Source of the DNA: Pandoraea pneumonica | GTDB taxonomy: Bacteria; Pseudomonadota; Gammaproteobacteria; Burkholderiales; Burkholderiaceae | DNA length: 64,000 nucleotides | Assembly: GCF_902459645.1 (NCBI RefSeq) | Contig: NZ_CABPSK010000001.1 | Location: forward strand, 620,001-684,000 | Direction of reading: 5' to 3' | Shown: in pieces, positions 63,496 to 64,000 of the stretch | Numbering within the stretch: position 1 is the first letter of the stretch | How the letters are laid out: every line of letters begins with the position of its first letter | The notes under the pieces: model-generated | What the model was told of the DNA's origin: nothing | Database searches by the model: none | Seen by the model: the letters and a program-made list of their open reading frames with translations, nothing else | Made by a program: the position numbers and the translations under genes

Positions 63496-64000
63496 GGCCA
63501 ATGTATTGAACGGCGCGCAGGCGCCGCGGGCCACCGATTCCGCAGTCGCAAAGCGGACATCAGATGGGCTTCGCTGGGTCGAGCGATGGGTGGCGCTCGC
63601 TGTCTTGCTGACAGTCTGGCAAGCGGCCACGTATTACGGATGGGTGAGGGCGGTCTTCCTGCCGTCGCCAGCGGTTGTGGTTCACACGTTGTGGCAGCTC
63701 GTCGGGACGGGGGAGTTGTTTGTCACGCTGGGCACGAGTCTCTGGCGTGCGTGCGCCGGTGTTGCATTGGCGGCGTTGGTAGGGATTCCCGCTGGGCTGC
63801 TGATGGCCGAGTCCCGGTTTGCGCGCTGGTGGTTGTCGCCGTACATCGCGTTTGGTTTTCCATTGCCCAAAATCGCGTTGATTCCCGTGTTCACTGCGTG
63901 GTTCGGGATGGATAGCCTGTCGAAAGTCGTACTCGTGTTCGCCACCTGCGTATTTCCGTTTATCGTCGCTGCGCACGCGGGGGCCGCACTGATCTCGCAG
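63488..64000 (+). CDS. ABC transporter permease, SsuC/TauC family (second, partial)
   Basis: An ATG at 63488 opens a frame that reaches the window end without a stop (171 residues seen). It starts MTKANVLNGAQ, then hydrophobic ERWVALAVLLTVWQAATYYG, then the family pattern VFLPSPAVVVHTLWQLVGTGELFVTLGTSLWRACAGVALAALVGIPAGLLMAESRF and PLPKIALIPVFTAWFGMDSLSKVVLVFATCVFPFIVAAHAG. The C-terminal EAA-type part lies outside the window. It pairs with the preceding permease. Confidence 0.93.
   Translation, partial: MTKANVLNGAQAPRATDSAVAKRTSDGLRWVERWVALAVLLTVWQAATYYGWVRAVFLPSPAVVVHTLWQLVGTGELFVTLGTSLWRACAGVALAALVGIPAGLLMAESRFARWWLSPYIAFGFPLPKIALIPVFTAWFGMDSLSKVVLVFATCVFPFIVAAHAGAALISQ

Overview
The window is 64 kb of GC-rich, densely packed chromosome from a Gram-negative betaproteobacterium of the Burkholderiaceae. 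A Pandoraea or close Burkholderia relative is likely. This rests on a DUF4148 exported peptide, a Burkholderia-type trimeric porin, a near-textbook dgdA/dgdR pair, many LysR regulators and the codon bias. I see no rRNA, tRNA, IS element, prophage or CRISPR array. The species name is inference.

Layout. (1) 1-2.7 kb: an exported Cys-rich protein cut by the window edge, an orphan Tdi1-type T6SS immunity protein, a DUF4148 peptide, ohr and a YciI-like protein. (2) 2.98-7.9 kb: a ModE-box-like operator, then a TonB-dependent receptor, an orphan periplasmic binding protein and a di-heme cytochrome c, all on one transcript. This is the most unusual unit here. (3) 8-16.2 kb: LysR, an amidohydrolase with a YdcZ-type transporter, then a LysR-linked TauABC/SsuABC-like importer with an FAD amine oxidase. 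(4) 16.7-26.8 kb: an AraC/HrpB-like regulator convergent with a histidine utilisation operon (hutU-hutH-hutT-hutI-hutG), then a porin. (5) 26.9-34.6 kb: a complete ABC importer of the Fe(III)/aminoethylphosphonate class with a TIGR00725 protein, a divergent LysR and an orphan PL5 alginate lyase, then another LysR. (6) 34.7-42.3 kb: a mitochondrial-type aconitase, an SsuD/SsuA-like pair, a D-threonine-aldolase-like enzyme with a HAD hydrolase, and LysR. (7) 42.3-50.4 kb: a serine protease, a lipoprotein, a second TonB receptor with a His/Cys-rich exported protein behind a strong palindrome, an orphan SsuA, and an ArnT-like glycosyltransferase. (8) 50.6-53.9 kb: a second ModE-box-like site between a Cys-rich small protein and a molybdate/tungstate-type binding protein plus permease, then an esterase. 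(9) 53.9-56.6 kb: dgdA/dgdR and an entericidin. (10) 56.8-64 kb: an organosulfur-scavenging island with two DszA/NtaA-type flavin monooxygenases, two SsuA-like binding proteins, an ATPase and two permeases. The second permease runs off the window.

How the parts connect: most of the window is nutrient scavenging (C/N from histidine, dialkylglycines and amines; S from sulfonates or sulfones; oxyanions or metals). The two ModE-like boxes share the same 9-bp left arm and 6-bp spacing and lie 48 kb apart. They suggest one molybdenum/tungsten-responsive regulon that joins outer-membrane uptake (TonB receptor) to periplasmic binding and inner-membrane transport.
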